A stretch of DNA of 64,000 nucleotides from contig NC_008593.1 in assembly GCF_000014125.1 (NCBI RefSeq), forward strand, positions 1,116,001 through 1,180,000, read 5' to 3'. Source of the DNA: Clostridium novyi NT (GTDB taxonomy: Bacteria > Bacillota > Clostridia > Clostridiales > Clostridiaceae). The notes under the pieces are model-generated. The model was not told the origin of the DNA. It did no database searches and saw nothing but the letters and a program-made list of their open reading frames with translations. Each line of letters opens with the position of its first letter. The stretch's first letter is position 1. This document shows, one piece after another, positions 1 through 8,657 of this stretch. The translations under genes were made by a program, and so were the position numbers.

Positions 1-217
1 AGGTAATGGAGATATAAAAATTCAAAACTTTACTATTGATATATACAATGGAGATACTACATTCTTTAGCAGAGAAAACAGTAGAGAACAAAGAAATAAT
101 GCAAATGGCAATAGTAGAGGAAAGAATAGTGGAGTTTTAAAAGTAGAAGAATCTTTAAATTCTAATGATGAAATACAAAATCATCTAGAAGATAGTAATG
201 TAAATGCTTTTGTTTAG
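1..217 (+). CDS. fliK: Flagellar hook-length control protein FliK, C-terminal end (partial)
   Basis: The window opens inside this gene, and only about 71 codons plus the TAG at 215-217 are visible, read in the frame that starts at base 2. The visible tail is polar and rich in Asn, Ser and Glu, as FliK tails often are, and has no diagnostic motif. The call rests mainly on position: the gene lies 11 bases before flgD and heads a hook-assembly operon, where fliK normally sits. FliK is the secreted ruler that switches export from hook to filament substrates. The identification is inferred from context. Confidence 0.6.
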   Translation, partial: GNGDIKIQNFTIDIYNGDTTFFSRENSREQRNNANGNSRGKNSGVLKVEESLNSNDEIQNHLEDSNVNAFV

Positions 218-228
218 GGGGAGAGAGA

Positions 229-1053
229 ATGCCTGATATAGGAGATACAGTTTTAAAAAGCTATGGAAGTCAATTAAATGGTAATAGAACTTTCCAAAGT
301 ATAAATAAAGATAAAAATAAGGATTCTAAAAATAACTTAGATGGAAAAGTAGAAAAAGTAGAGCATTTTAGTGGTGCTACAAAAAGAGGGACAAAGATAG
401 TAAAAAAGGGACAAGAAATGGATAAGAATGCTTTCCTAAAAATCTTAACTGCCGAACTTACCAATCAAGATCCTATGAATGCAAAAGATTCAACACAATA
501 CATTTCTCAATTAGCTCAATTTTCAAGTCTTGAACAAATGGCTAATTTAAATTCAACTATGAGTTTTAATTCAGCAGGAAATATGGTTGGAAAAACAGTA
601 GCTTTAAGTTCTTATGATGATTACGGTAGACAATATGGTGGAACTGTAACAAATGTAAGAAAAGATGGGGATGACATTATATTAAGTGTTAATGTAGCTA
701 AGTATAAGGGAAATGAATTAATTGGTAGAGAAGATAAAGAATTCAACTTTAAAGATGTTTCAGATGTCTTAAGTGTTCCAGATGAAAAGGATCATATGAT
801 TTCATATCTAATAGATCACATGAATTATTTAAATGATAATTTAAGTTTCATGGGTGCTTCATCTTTAATAGGTAAAAAGGTGGAAATTGAACCTAAAACA
901 TCACCAGAAAAAGATGATAAAAAAGAAAAAATAATGGGTACAGTCCTTGAAACATTTAGAAGCAAAGAAGGAATAAAAGTAAAAGTTAAATTAGATGGTG
1001 AGGGTGAAGAAAAAGAATTCTTGTATTCAGAGGTTATGAAAATAAGAAAATAA
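229..1053 (+). CDS. flgD: Flagellar hook capping protein FlgD
   Basis: FlgD forms the scaffold cap under which FlgE subunits polymerise into the hook. The 274-residue product has the FlgD core at about residues 64-110, including FLKILTAELTNQDPMN and the following SQLAQFSSLEQM, which is the family's most conserved block. A polar, low-complexity N-terminus (1-60) precedes it. The C-terminal part (110-274) is lysine-rich and weakly conserved, and would form the Tudor/FnIII-like region. A GGGGGAGAGAG ribosome site precedes the ATG. The gene lies between fliK and the small flagellar operon gene, in the standard clostridial order. Confidence 0.93.
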   Translation: MPDIGDTVLKSYGSQLNGNRTFQSINKDKNKDSKNNLDGKVEKVEHFSGATKRGTKIVKKGQEMDKNAFLKILTAELTNQDPMNAKDSTQYISQLAQFSSLEQMANLNSTMSFNSAGNMVGKTVALSSYDDYGRQYGGTVTNVRKDGDDIILSVNVAKYKGNELIGREDKEFNFKDVSDVLSVPDEKDHMISYLIDHMNYLNDNLSFMGASSLIGKKVEIEPKTSPEKDDKKEKIMGTVLETFRSKEGIKVKVKLDGEGEEKEFLYSEVMKIRK

Positions 1054-1071
1054 TTTTTAGGTGTGATAAAA

Positions 1072-1473
1072 GTGGGATATAGAATTATAAATGGAAATTT
1101 ATATCCGATTGGAAATTTTCCAGAGGCAATTACAAGCAATCAAAAGACAAAAAAGAGTCAAGGTGATTCTTTTGGAGAATTACTAAAAAGTGAGATACAA
1201 AAAAAGTCTAATACAGAAATAGATTTTAAAATATCTAATCATGCTGCAAAAAGACTGAATGAAAGAAATATAATGCTATCGAAAAAAGATATTGAAAACA
1301 TAAATAAAGGAATAGATATAGCAGAAGAAAAAGGATCTAAAGATTCAGTAATACTTTATAAAAACATGGCACTAATTGCAAGTATAAAAAATAGAACCAT
1401 AATAACTGCAGTAGAAAAAGAATCTTCAAAAGGTAATGTTTTTACAAACATAGATAGTGTTGTTTTATTATAG
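1072..1473 (+). CDS. Flagellar operon protein of the TIGR02530 type
   Basis: This is a small soluble protein of about 133 residues between flgD and flgE, a position always held by the conserved flagellar operon protein family TIGR02530. The middle reads ISNHAAKRLNERNIMLS, the signature of that family, followed by GSKDSVILYKNMALIASIKNRTIITAV. Its molecular role is not established, as far as I know; genomic context ties it to hook assembly. An in-frame GTG at 1063 is possible, but AGGTGTGA at 1059-1066 sits right on it and is well spaced for GTG 1072, so I use 1072. The stop codon overlaps the start of a hairpin leader for flgE. Confidence 0.85.
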   Translation: MGYRIINGNLYPIGNFPEAITSNQKTKKSQGDSFGELLKSEIQKKSNTEIDFKISNHAAKRLNERNIMLSKKDIENINKGIDIAEEKGSKDSVILYKNMALIASIKNRTIITAVEKESSKGNVFTNIDSVVLL

Positions 1474-1541
1474 GCTGGACCGAAAGGAAGCCAAAAACTT
1501 GGGGAATGATGGAACCAAGTAAAAAATGGAGGTTATGAATA
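1473..1541 (+). promoter_or_regulatory. flgE leader with two GGA-loop hairpins
   Basis: Two perfect short stems lie between the upstream stop codon and the flgE start. Stem 1 pairs GGCT (1473-1476) with AGCC (1489-1492); stem 2 pairs ACTTGG (1497-1502) with CCAAGT (1515-1520). Both loops are 12 nt, both begin with GGA, and each holds a second GGA. A further GGA is part of the GGAGG ribosome site at 1528-1532. GGA in a hairpin loop is the recognition element of the translational regulator CsrA, so this looks like a CsrA-type control leader for hook protein. This is inference; csrA is not in the window. Confidence 0.5.
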
Positions 1542-2999
1542 ATGTTAAGATCAATGTACGCTGGAATAAGTGGAATGAAAGTAAATCAAACAAAACTTGA
1601 TGTTACAGGTAATAATATAGCAAACGTTAGTACAACAGGATTCAAAAGTTCAAGGGTTAGATTTAAAGATATGTTAAGTCAAAACATGGGAGAAGCAGTT
1701 GGCCCTGGAAGAAACCAAGGTGGTGTTAATGGTAAGCAAGTAGGACTTGGGGTTCAAGTTGCAGGTATAGACACTGTAATGAGCCAAGGTATGATGCAAC
1801 CAACAAGCAGAAACCTAGACGTTGCAATGGACGGAACAGGATACTTCATAGTAGCAAAAGGTGCACTTCCAGAAAGCAATGCTGGCGGAATTGCAGTAAG
1901 TGAAAGTGAACATACAATGAGTGGTGGAGCTTTCCAAGTAAACTATACAAGAGATGGATCATTTACATTAGACCATCAAGGAAATCTTTTAACTTCTGAT
2001 GGATACAGAGTTATGGGATATGCAATAAATGAAAAAGATAGTACAGGTAATGCTACAGGTGATGTTAGTATAGATTACAATGCAAATGGTGCAGTGAATT
2101 TTGTAAATGCAGATGGAGAATTTGGATTAAAAGCTTCAAATACATTAGTGCCTTTAAGAATTCCTGATAGTGTTCATATGAAAGCCACTACAAAAGACAA
2201 ACAAAATATGATAATTACAAATGGAGATAAGATATTATTTGATAATGATGGGGATGCAACAAATGGAATACAAGGTTTCCCTGAAATAAGTTTAGATGAC
2301 ACTTTTAAAGGTAAAGAAAACGTAAAAGTGGAAATAAAATATGATACAAAGGACAAAGCAGGAAAAGATAAAGGGTGGATAATATTTTTAAATGGAAAAA
2401 AAACCTTTTTAGAAGCAAATGCATCTGAGATAGATGATGCTGCAATAGATGGTGTAGATGCTGCTCTTCTGAGTGCATCAGAAAAAAAGGATATTAAAGA
2501 ATTATTAAATGGAAGTAAAATTACTATTACTGACCCTGATCCTAATACTACAAATATTGATACAGATGATAAAAAAGCAAAATACAAATGGTCATTCACT
2601 CTACAACCTGAGTGTGACAAAAAACTTAGAAGTTTTGCAATAGAAAAAGATGGACTAGTTAAAGGGGTGCTTGATGATGGTACTGTTACAGCACTTGGTC
2701 AAATAGCTACAGCATCATTTAAAAACCAAGAAGGACTTAAAAAAGAAGGTAAGAACCTTTATTCTAATACAGCCAACTCAGGTGTTCCAACAGTTAGAAG
2801 TGGACTTGGAACTCCAAAGAATCTTGATAATGGAGATGGATATGGTGAAATGCTACAAGGTATGCTTGAAATGTCAAATGTTGACCTTGCAGAACAATTC
2901 ACAGATATGATAGTAACAACAAGAGCTTTCCAAGCTAGTGGAAAAATGATATCAACTGGAGATGAAATTCTTCAAGATATTATAAACCTTAAGAGATAA
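1542..2999 (+). CDS. flgE: Flagellar hook protein FlgE
   Basis: FlgE polymerises into the hook that joins rod and filament. The 485-residue product starts with the rod/hook helix MLRSMYAGISGMKVNQTKLD and NNIANVSTTGFKSSRVRF (residues 1-45), and ends with the paired C-terminal helix NVDLAEQFTDMIVTTRAFQASGKMISTGDEILQDIINLKR. These two ends form the coiled D0 domain shared by axial proteins. The central D1/D2 part (about 90-400) is variable and rich in Asp and Lys. The RBS GGAGG at 1528-1532 lies in the GGA-hairpin leader. This is the most strongly expressed axial protein encoded here, so separate translational control is plausible. Confidence 0.95.
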   Translation: MLRSMYAGISGMKVNQTKLDVTGNNIANVSTTGFKSSRVRFKDMLSQNMGEAVGPGRNQGGVNGKQVGLGVQVAGIDTVMSQGMMQPTSRNLDVAMDGTGYFIVAKGALPESNAGGIAVSESEHTMSGGAFQVNYTRDGSFTLDHQGNLLTSDGYRVMGYAINEKDSTGNATGDVSIDYNANGAVNFVNADGEFGLKASNTLVPLRIPDSVHMKATTKDKQNMIITNGDKILFDNDGDATNGIQGFPEISLDDTFKGKENVKVEIKYDTKDKAGKDKGWIIFLNGKKTFLEANASEIDDAAIDGVDAALLSASEKKDIKELLNGSKITITDPDPNTTNIDTDDKKAKYKWSFTLQPECDKKLRSFAIEKDGLVKGVLDDGTVTALGQIATASFKNQEGLKKEGKNLYSNTANSGVPTVRSGLGTPKNLDNGDGYGEMLQGMLEMSNVDLAEQFTDMIVTTRAFQASGKMISTGDEILQDIINLKR

Positions 3000-3008
3000 T
3001 AATTAAAA

Positions 3009-3135
3009 AACAAAGGAATACCTAAAACAAGGGAATATACAAAACAAGGGGAGAGATAGGAAACAAAACAAGAAAAAAATAGAGCTTATTTTCCTGTTTT
3101 TCCTACTCCCAGGGTTTTCCTATTTACTTGTTTTT
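3009..3135 (+). promoter_or_regulatory. flgE-flbD spacer with 17-nt repeats and alternative hairpins
   Basis: This 160-base spacer holds three tandem purine-rich units, each starting AACAA(A/G)GG, with exact 17-nt spacing (the C of each unit is at 3011, 3028 and 3045). TAGGAAA at 3057-3063 can pair with TTTCCTA at 3099-3105, extended by GGGAG/CTCCC. It can equally pair with TTTCCTA at 3116-3122, extended by AAAACAAG (3041-3048) with CTTGTTTT (3127-3134). The second form ends in a T-run. The two forms are mutually exclusive, as in an attenuator. The function is inferred from pairing alone. Confidence 0.45.
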
Positions 3136-3159
3136 AAAATAAAAATAAGGAGTGTTGCA

Positions 3160-3351
3160 ATGATAAAACTAAAGGGATTAAATAGTAAAGAACTATATTT
3201 AAATGAAGATAATATAGAAAAAATAGAAGAAGTTCCAGAAACTTTAATAACACTTAGTAACGGAAAAAAGTATATTGTGCTTGAAACTACTAAAGACGTA
3301 ATAGATAAAATAATAGAGTTCAAGAGAAAAATTTTTACCGTAGATTTGTAG
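3160..3351 (+). CDS. flbD: Flagellar protein FlbD
   Basis: This 63-residue protein matches the small Firmicute and spirochaete FlbD family, normally encoded between flgE and motA. It begins MIKLKGLNSKELYLNEDNIEKIEEVPETLITL, followed by a conserved GKKY block and the hydrophobic end DVIDKIIEFKRKIF. FlbD is a small partner in flagellar motility whose biochemical role is not well established. An AAGGAG site precedes the ATG. The gene is 13 bases before motA and probably co-translated with it. This Firmicute FlbD is unrelated to the Caulobacter transcription factor of the same name. Confidence 0.88.
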   Translation: MIKLKGLNSKELYLNEDNIEKIEEVPETLITLSNGKKYIVLETTKDVIDKIIEFKRKIFTVDL

Positions 3352-3364
3352 GAGGCATTTAACA

Positions 3365-4174
3365 ATGAAAAAACAAGATATTTTAACTCTTGTAGGTATG
3401 CTTGCTGGGTTTGGAGTTATTATATATGGTATGCTTGGCGGTGGTGGAACATTTGGAATGTTCATAGATATGCCATCAGTTGCGATAACCATAGGAGGTT
3501 CGTTTTGTGCATTATTAGTTAATTATCCAGCAGATGAACTAAAAAGAGTTTTTAAGGTACTAGCACAATCTTTTAAAGAAACTAGTATGTCAGGATTAGA
3601 TATTGTATCACAATTTGGTGATTTATCTAAAAAGGCAAGAAGAGAAGGATTATTATCCCTTGAAGATGATATTGAAAAAGTAAAAGATGATTACCTAAGA
3701 AAGGGTCTTCAAATGGTTGTAGATGGTATAGAGCCTGAAACCATAAGAGAGATACTTGAACTTGAAATTGGAGAAATGGAAAAAAGGCATAAAGATGGTG
3801 CTGATGTTTTAAAAGCTTGGGCTGGATATGCACCTGCATTTGGTATGTTAGGTACATTAATAGGACTTATACAAATGCTTGCAAACCTAGATGATCCAGG
3901 AAACTTAGGACCTGGAATGAGTAAAGCTTTAATAACTACATTCTATGGATCTTTAATTGCCAGCTTAATTTTAAATCCTATGGCTGCAAATCTTATGTAT
4001 AAAAGTAGTAAGGAATGTACTATTAGAGAAATGATGTTAGAAGGTGTACTAGCTATTCAATCAGGAGTTAATCCAAGAATTGTTGAAGAAAAACTTGTGT
4101 CTTATTTAAATCCAGTAGATAAGAAGATTTATCAAGAAACACAAGCAGCTAGTGAGGTGGAAACTAATGTCTAG
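3365..4174 (+). CDS. motA: Flagellar motor stator protein MotA
   Basis: MotA forms the ion channel and torque-generating part of the stator with MotB. The 269-residue product has the expected four membrane segments (near 7-25, 34-52, about 150-170 and 185-203). A large cytoplasmic loop between segments 2 and 3 carries KKARREGLLSLE (89-100), which includes the Arg and Glu thought to contact FliG. The segment from GYAPAFGMLGTLIGLI through MSKALITTFYGSLIA is typical of the channel helices. A GGAGG site precedes the ATG. The end overlaps the motB start by 8 bases, indicating translational coupling. Confidence 0.95.
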   Translation: MKKQDILTLVGMLAGFGVIIYGMLGGGGTFGMFIDMPSVAITIGGSFCALLVNYPADELKRVFKVLAQSFKETSMSGLDIVSQFGDLSKKARREGLLSLEDDIEKVKDDYLRKGLQMVVDGIEPETIREILELEIGEMEKRHKDGADVLKAWAGYAPAFGMLGTLIGLIQMLANLDDPGNLGPGMSKALITTFYGSLIASLILNPMAANLMYKSSKECTIREMMLEGVLAIQSGVNPRIVEEKLVSYLNPVDKKIYQETQAASEVETNV

Positions 4175-4892
4175 AAGAAAGAAGATACAACAAAGTGAAG
4201 GCGGAGGTGAAGAATGGTTACAAACCTATGCAGATACAATTACACTGTTACTTACATTCTTCGTTCTATTATATGCATCTTCTAATTTAGATGTTGTTAA
4301 ATTTAAGCAAATGTCTTCATCATTTCAAAATGTATTCTCTGGAAACAATAGTAATTCTATACTAGATTTTAATGCTAGTGGAGAAGCACCTATTGTTGGA
4401 CCACCAGAAGAAATGGGTTCTAAAGTAGCTAATGACAATGAAGAAATGTATAGTAAGGTAAAGGATTTTACAAGTAAAAACAATTTAGATAGTACTGTAC
4501 AAGTAAAAAAAGATGCTAGAGGAATTATCCTTGAACTTAAAGAGAATATACTATTTGATAGTGGTCAAGCTGATTTAAAATTATCCAGTAAAGAAATATT
4601 AGATAAGATTTCAGCACTTATAGAATCTGTTCCTAATGGAATAATTATTGAAGGACACACTGATAATGTTCCTATACATAACAGCAAGTATGATAGTAAC
4701 TGGGAGTTATCTACTCAAAGGGCTGTTAATGTTTTGAAATACTTTGTGGTGAGCAAAGGTGAAAAACCAGAAAAATTTCAGGCAGCAGGGTATGGTGAAT
4801 ATCATCCTATAGCTAAAAATGATAATTATGTAGATAGAGCTAAAAATAGAAGAGTAAATATATTAATCGTAGGCGAAAAGGAGAAAAAGTAA
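4167..4892 (+). CDS. motB: Flagellar motor stator protein MotB
   Basis: MotB anchors the stator to peptidoglycan and carries the ion-binding Asp. The N-terminal helix EEWLQTYADTITLLLTFFV contains the expected Asp at about residue 23. A C-terminal OmpA-like domain (about 130-240) includes the cell-wall binding motif IIEGHTDNVP, followed by NWELSTQRAVNV. An in-frame ATG at 4152 lies inside motA; GAGGTGG at 4154-4160 points to the ATG at 4167, giving 241 residues beginning MSRRKK. I cannot decide between proton and sodium coupling from this sequence. Confidence 0.94.
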   Translation: MSRRKKIQQSEGGGEEWLQTYADTITLLLTFFVLLYASSNLDVVKFKQMSSSFQNVFSGNNSNSILDFNASGEAPIVGPPEEMGSKVANDNEEMYSKVKDFTSKNNLDSTVQVKKDARGIILELKENILFDSGQADLKLSSKEILDKISALIESVPNGIIIEGHTDNVPIHNSKYDSNWELSTQRAVNVLKYFVVSKGEKPEKFQAAGYGEYHPIAKNDNYVDRAKNRRVNILIVGEKEKK

Positions 4893-4893
4893 T

Positions 4894-5382
4894 ATGGCTG
4901 AAGCAGAAAAAAAACCAAGCAAATTTGGAAGTGTTTTTAAAGTTATATTAGTTGTTTTTTTAGCAGTAATTCTTCTTGGAGGAGGAGTTTTTGCAGGATA
5001 CATGGTAGCTTCTAAGACAAATCCTAGAGGAGTTGTAATAAACACTGTACAACAAGAAACGTTAAACTTAAAAACTTTTGGGCTTGATGAATTTTTATTA
5101 AACTTAAAATCAGATGATAATTCAAGTAGATATTTAAAAACAAATATCTCAATAGGATATGCAGATGTAAAAGAAAATAAAGAATTAGAAGGTGAACTAA
5201 AAGATAAAAAAGCAATTATTAGGGATACTATTAATTCTGTACTTAGAAGTAAGAAAAAAGAAGATTTTGCAACTAATGAACAAGTTGAAAAAATAAAAAA
5301 AGAAATTAAAGATAAGATAAATCCTCTTTTACAAAATGGACAAATATATAATGTTTATTTTTCAGAAATAATAATTCAATAG
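4894..5382 (+). CDS. fliL: Flagellar basal body-associated protein FliL
   Basis: FliL is a single-pass membrane protein that rings and stabilises the stator. The 162-residue product has a short basic cytoplasmic head (1-12), one membrane helix (about 13-36) and an extracytoplasmic domain with [25 protein letters not shown], then a C-terminal [24 protein letters not shown]. These match the family. It starts 1 base after motB, so translation is probably coupled. In Bacillus fliM and fliY follow here; in this window fliO follows directly. Confidence 0.9.
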   Translation: MAEAEKKPSKFGSVFKVILVVFLAVILLGGGVFAGYMVASKTNPRGVVINTVQQETLNLKTFGLDEFLLNLKSDDNSSRYLKTNISIGYADVKENKELEGELKDKKAIIRDTINSVLRSKKKEDFATNEQVEKIKKEIKDKINPLLQNGQIYNVYFSEIIIQ

Positions 5383-5393
5383 GAAAAGAAGAT

Positions 5394-5750
5394 ATGGGAT
5401 TAAAAGAAACAATAACATTATTTATTAAAGTTATGATTTTTCTTCCGTTTATAATATTTATGATATATGCATTTTTTAAATATGGTGGAGCTAAATTGCA
5501 AGAAATACAAAACGGAAGATACATGAAGATATTAGACAGAATACCCCTTACTAAAGATAACAGTCTTCTAGTAGTTAAAATAGGAGAAAAGGGGTATGTA
5601 GTATCTTCTGCACAGGGTAAAATCGACATACTTCTGGAACTTGATGAAGAGGAAATTAAAAAAGTTGAAATGACTACAAAAGTTCCAGAGTATGCAAATA
5701 TAAAAGATGTTATGAAAAAACTGAAGTTTAAAAAGGAAGATTTAAAATGA
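5394..5750 (+). CDS. fliO: Flagellar biosynthesis protein FliO/FliZ
   Basis: The product is 118 residues with one membrane helix near the N-terminus (about 9-28) and a small cytoplasmic domain containing [34 protein letters not shown]. That block is the hallmark of the FliO family, where a short beta-rich domain follows the membrane anchor. FliO is a transient chaperone for assembly of the FliP ring of the export gate. The gene sits directly before fliP and overlaps it by 4 bases, which supports the call. A GGAAAAGAAG site precedes the ATG. Confidence 0.85.
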   Translation: MGLKETITLFIKVMIFLPFIIFMIYAFFKYGGAKLQEIQNGRYMKILDRIPLTKDNSLLVVKIGEKGYVVSSAQGKIDILLELDEEEIKKVEMTTKVPEYANIKDVMKKLKFKKEDLK

Positions 5751-6520
5751 AAAAAAAGAAATTTAGTATAGTTATTTTGGTTATGTTTGCTCTTGCAATA
5801 TTAGGAGCTACAAAGGCATACGCTGCACCAAATACAATACCAATTCCAAAAATAAATGTTTCTGTGGATCAAGCAAGTAGTCCTAAGGATTATGTAGACA
5901 ATATAAAGTTACTTATTATGTTGACTGTAATTTCTTTGCTACCATCTTTTCTAGTTATGATGACAAGTTTTACTAGAATAATAGTAGTTTTAGGATTTAT
6001 GAGAAATGCACTTGGAACTCAACAAGCTCCACCTAACCAAATCTTAGTAGGACTAGCTTTGTTTTTGACAATTTTTATTATGACTCCTACTTACAAGACT
6101 ATAAACAAAGAAGCTATAAAACCGTTTTTGGAAAATAAAATAACTCAAACAGAGGCACTTAACAATGCTGCAAAGCCAATGCGTGAGTTTATGTTAAAGC
6201 AAACAAGAGATAAAGACTTAGAATTATTCTTAGATGTTTCAAAAACAGATAAAAAAAATATAACAAAAGAAAATGTTCCTATGTATGTAGTTATTCCATC
6301 ATTTATAATTAGTGAACTTAAAACAGCTTTTAAAATAGGATTTTTACTTTTTGTACCGTTTTTAATTATAGACATTGTTGTAGCAAGTGTGCTTATGTCT
6401 ATGGGAATGTTTATGCTACCACCAGTCATGATTTCTCTTCCATTTAAGTTACTATTATTTGTTATGGTTGATGGATGGTATCTACTGGTTAAATCGTTGG
6501 TAATGGGATACTCGTCGTGA
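5747..6520 (+). CDS. fliP: Flagellar type III export gate protein FliP
   Basis: FliP makes the core of the export gate with FliQ and FliR. The 257-residue product has a cleavable signal peptide (1-26, ending AYAAPN), a feature of FliP. It also carries the family block [20 protein letters not shown], then [23 protein letters not shown], and ends with [16 protein letters not shown] and [16 protein letters not shown]. Four membrane segments are evident. Its start overlaps the end of fliO by 4 bases, and fliQ follows after 10 bases. All expected motifs are present. Confidence 0.96.
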   Translation: MKKKKFSIVILVMFALAILGATKAYAAPNTIPIPKINVSVDQASSPKDYVDNIKLLIMLTVISLLPSFLVMMTSFTRIIVVLGFMRNALGTQQAPPNQILVGLALFLTIFIMTPTYKTINKEAIKPFLENKITQTEALNNAAKPMREFMLKQTRDKDLELFLDVSKTDKKNITKENVPMYVVIPSFIISELKTAFKIGFLLFVPFLIIDIVVASVLMSMGMFMLPPVMISLPFKLLLFVMVDGWYLLVKSLVMGYSS

Positions 6521-6530
6521 GGTGATATAA

Positions 6531-6800
6531 ATGAGTGAAGAAATGGTAATAGGGATATTAAAGGATGCAATGTATACTGGAATAATAGCGTCAGCTCCTA
6601 TACTTATAGCATCTATAGCAATAGGTCTTTTAATAAGTATTTTTCAAGCAACTACTCAAATACAAGAGCAGACACTTACATTTGTACCTAAACTAATAGG
6701 AGTTGCTATAGTTGGACTTATTACAGCAAAGTTTATAAATCATACTGTAGTTGGATTTACTGAAAGGATATTTGCAATAATTGCAAATATAAGTCATTAG
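6531..6800 (+). CDS. fliQ: Flagellar type III export gate protein FliQ
   Basis: This 89-residue protein has two hydrophobic helices (about 17-40 and 52-75), as expected for FliQ, which packs around the FliP-FliR core. The segment LIASIAIGLLISIFQATTQIQEQTLTF is the strongly conserved FliQ helix with its QATTQIQEQTL turn. GGTGATATA before the ATG is the ribosome site. The position between fliP and fliR is the standard one. Confidence 0.95.
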   Translation: MSEEMVIGILKDAMYTGIIASAPILIASIAIGLLISIFQATTQIQEQTLTFVPKLIGVAIVGLITAKFINHTVVGFTERIFAIIANISH

Positions 6801-6812
6801 GTGATATGAGTC

Positions 6813-8645
6813 TTGATTAATGTAACTTATTTTCTTGGAGTTTTTTTAGTATCATTAAGGATACTTTCTTTTATAGAAGTAGCCCAAATATTGTTTCCTA
6901 AAGGAACACCTAAGGTAGTGAAAGTAATGTTTGGTGTTATCCTGGGATTCATGATAATTACAGGAATAGATTATTCATATGTAAATGATATAAATAGTAA
7001 TTTAATGATTATTATGTATGCTATAATTGAAATATCTACTGGTGTTATCTTGGGATTTATTACAAATATATGTTTCTCATGTATAAGATATGCAGGAGCC
7101 TTTATGGACTTGCAAGTAGGATTTGCAATGATGTCTATGTTTGATCCAAATGCTAATAGTAATACAACATTAATAGAAAGAATGCTTTATTGGTTTAGTT
7201 TAATAGTATTTATAATTGTAGATGGACCTAATATGCTTATAAAGATATTAGTAGAAAGTTTTAAAGTTGTGCATATTGGACAATTTATATTAAACCAACA
7301 AAGTGCTATGCATGTTATAAATGTTTTTATTAAGTATTTTCAACTTGGAATTAGAATTGCTATACCAATAGTACTTATAATAATACTTACAGATTTGACA
7401 ATGGGACTTGTTGCCAAATCTGTTCCTCAATTAAATGTAATGATACTTGGAATGCCTGTTAAGATTGTTTTGGGACTAGGAGTTTTATCTCTTTGTCTCC
7501 CTGTAATATTTAATATTATTGGAAGTGCTTTTGACAATATTCCAAGTAGTATAAGAGAATTATATAAAGTATTTCCTATGATATTTATATTCGCTTCTGA
7601 TGATAAAACAGAAGAAGCTACCCCTCATAAGTTAAGTGAAGCACGAAAAAAAGGGCAAGTTGCAAAAAGTAAGGAAGTAAATTCCGCTATTATATTATTA
7701 ACATCGACTATTATTCTTTTAACTTTAGGGGAGTATGTTGCAAATTCATTAAAAAAGGATATAATCGAGTTTTTTACGAATTATTTAAATATGAACTTAA
7801 ATTCTGGAAGTCTTCAAAGTATTATAGTTACCATTGCATGGAGATTTGCAGTAGTATTTTTACCTGTGGTGTTACCTCTTATGATAATGGGAGTAGGAGC
7901 TAATTTACTTCAAACAGGATATATAAATTCAAAGGAAACATTAAAACCACAATTATCAAAGATTAATCCTATAAATGGATTTAAAAAAATCTTTTCTATG
8001 AGAACTGTTATGGAACTTTTAAAGGATATTGCAGTTATATTTGTAATAGGCTACGTAGGATATGGCTTTTTAAAGAGTAATTTTAATAAAGTTTTATCTA
8101 TGACAAGTCTTAGATTTCCGGTCATAATTACATCCTTTTTAAAGCTTACAACTACTATATTTTTTAGAGTTTCATTAGTTATGATTGCAATAGCTCTTAT
8201 AGATTTTATGTATCAAAAATTTCAATTTAAAAAAGATATGAGGATGTCTAAGCAAGAAATTAAAGAAGAATTTAAACAAATGGAAGGAGATCCTCAAATA
8301 AAAGGTAAAATAAAGCAAAAGCAAAGAGAAATGGCAATGGGAAGAATGATGCAAAGTGTACCAGATGCATCTGTTGTAATAACTAATCCAACTCACATTG
8401 CAGTAGCTTTGAAATATGAAGATGGCAAAGATAGTGCGCCTACCCTTGTAGCCAAAGGTAGTGATTATATTGCTATAAAGATTAAAGAAATAGCTAAAGA
8501 AAATGAAGTACCTATTATAGAAAACAAGCCTTTAGCTAGACTTATATTTAAAGAGGTAGAACTTGAAAGTGAAATACCTTCTGAAATGTATCAAGCAGTA
8601 GCTGAAATTTTAGCACTTGTATATAAACTAAAAAGAAAAAAGTAA
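6813..8645 (+). CDS. fliR/flhB: Fused export gate protein FliR-FlhB
   Basis: One 610-residue protein joins two export components. Residues 1 to about 255 are FliR, with six hydrophobic helices and GAFMDLQVGFAMMSMFDP. From about 260 it is FlhB: DKTEEATPHKLSEARKKGQVAKSKEV, four more membrane helices, and the cytoplasmic domain with the self-cleavage motif NPTH (N525-P526). FlhB cleavage there controls the hook-to-filament switch. There is no stop codon or frameshift at the junction, so this is a true fusion, as known in clostridia. The start is a TTG at 6813 served by AGGTGAT at 6799-6805. Confidence 0.95.
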   Translation: MINVTYFLGVFLVSLRILSFIEVAQILFPKGTPKVVKVMFGVILGFMIITGIDYSYVNDINSNLMIIMYAIIEISTGVILGFITNICFSCIRYAGAFMDLQVGFAMMSMFDPNANSNTTLIERMLYWFSLIVFIIVDGPNMLIKILVESFKVVHIGQFILNQQSAMHVINVFIKYFQLGIRIAIPIVLIIILTDLTMGLVAKSVPQLNVMILGMPVKIVLGLGVLSLCLPVIFNIIGSAFDNIPSSIRELYKVFPMIFIFASDDKTEEATPHKLSEARKKGQVAKSKEVNSAIILLTSTIILLTLGEYVANSLKKDIIEFFTNYLNMNLNSGSLQSIIVTIAWRFAVVFLPVVLPLMIMGVGANLLQTGYINSKETLKPQLSKINPINGFKKIFSMRTVMELLKDIAVIFVIGYVGYGFLKSNFNKVLSMTSLRFPVIITSFLKLTTTIFFRVSLVMIAIALIDFMYQKFQFKKDMRMSKQEIKEEFKQMEGDPQIKGKIKQKQREMAMGRMMQSVPDASVVITNPTHIAVALKYEDGKDSAPTLVAKGSDYIAIKIKEIAKENEVPIIENKPLARLIFKEVELESEIPSEMYQAVAEILALVYKLKRKK

Positions 8646-8657
8646 AGGGTGAGTGCT

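Noticed and set aside
1061..1080. GTG 1063 as start of the flagellar operon protein
   Set aside because: It lies within the AGGTGTGA ribosome site; GTG 1072 has normal spacing.
2174..2620. Open frame of 148 codons on the minus strand inside flgE
   Set aside because: It is antisense to a clear hook gene, has no ribosome site and no recognisable protein features.
3009..3064. Purine repeats as a CRISPR array
   Set aside because: Units are contiguous at 17 nt without spacers and there are no cas genes.
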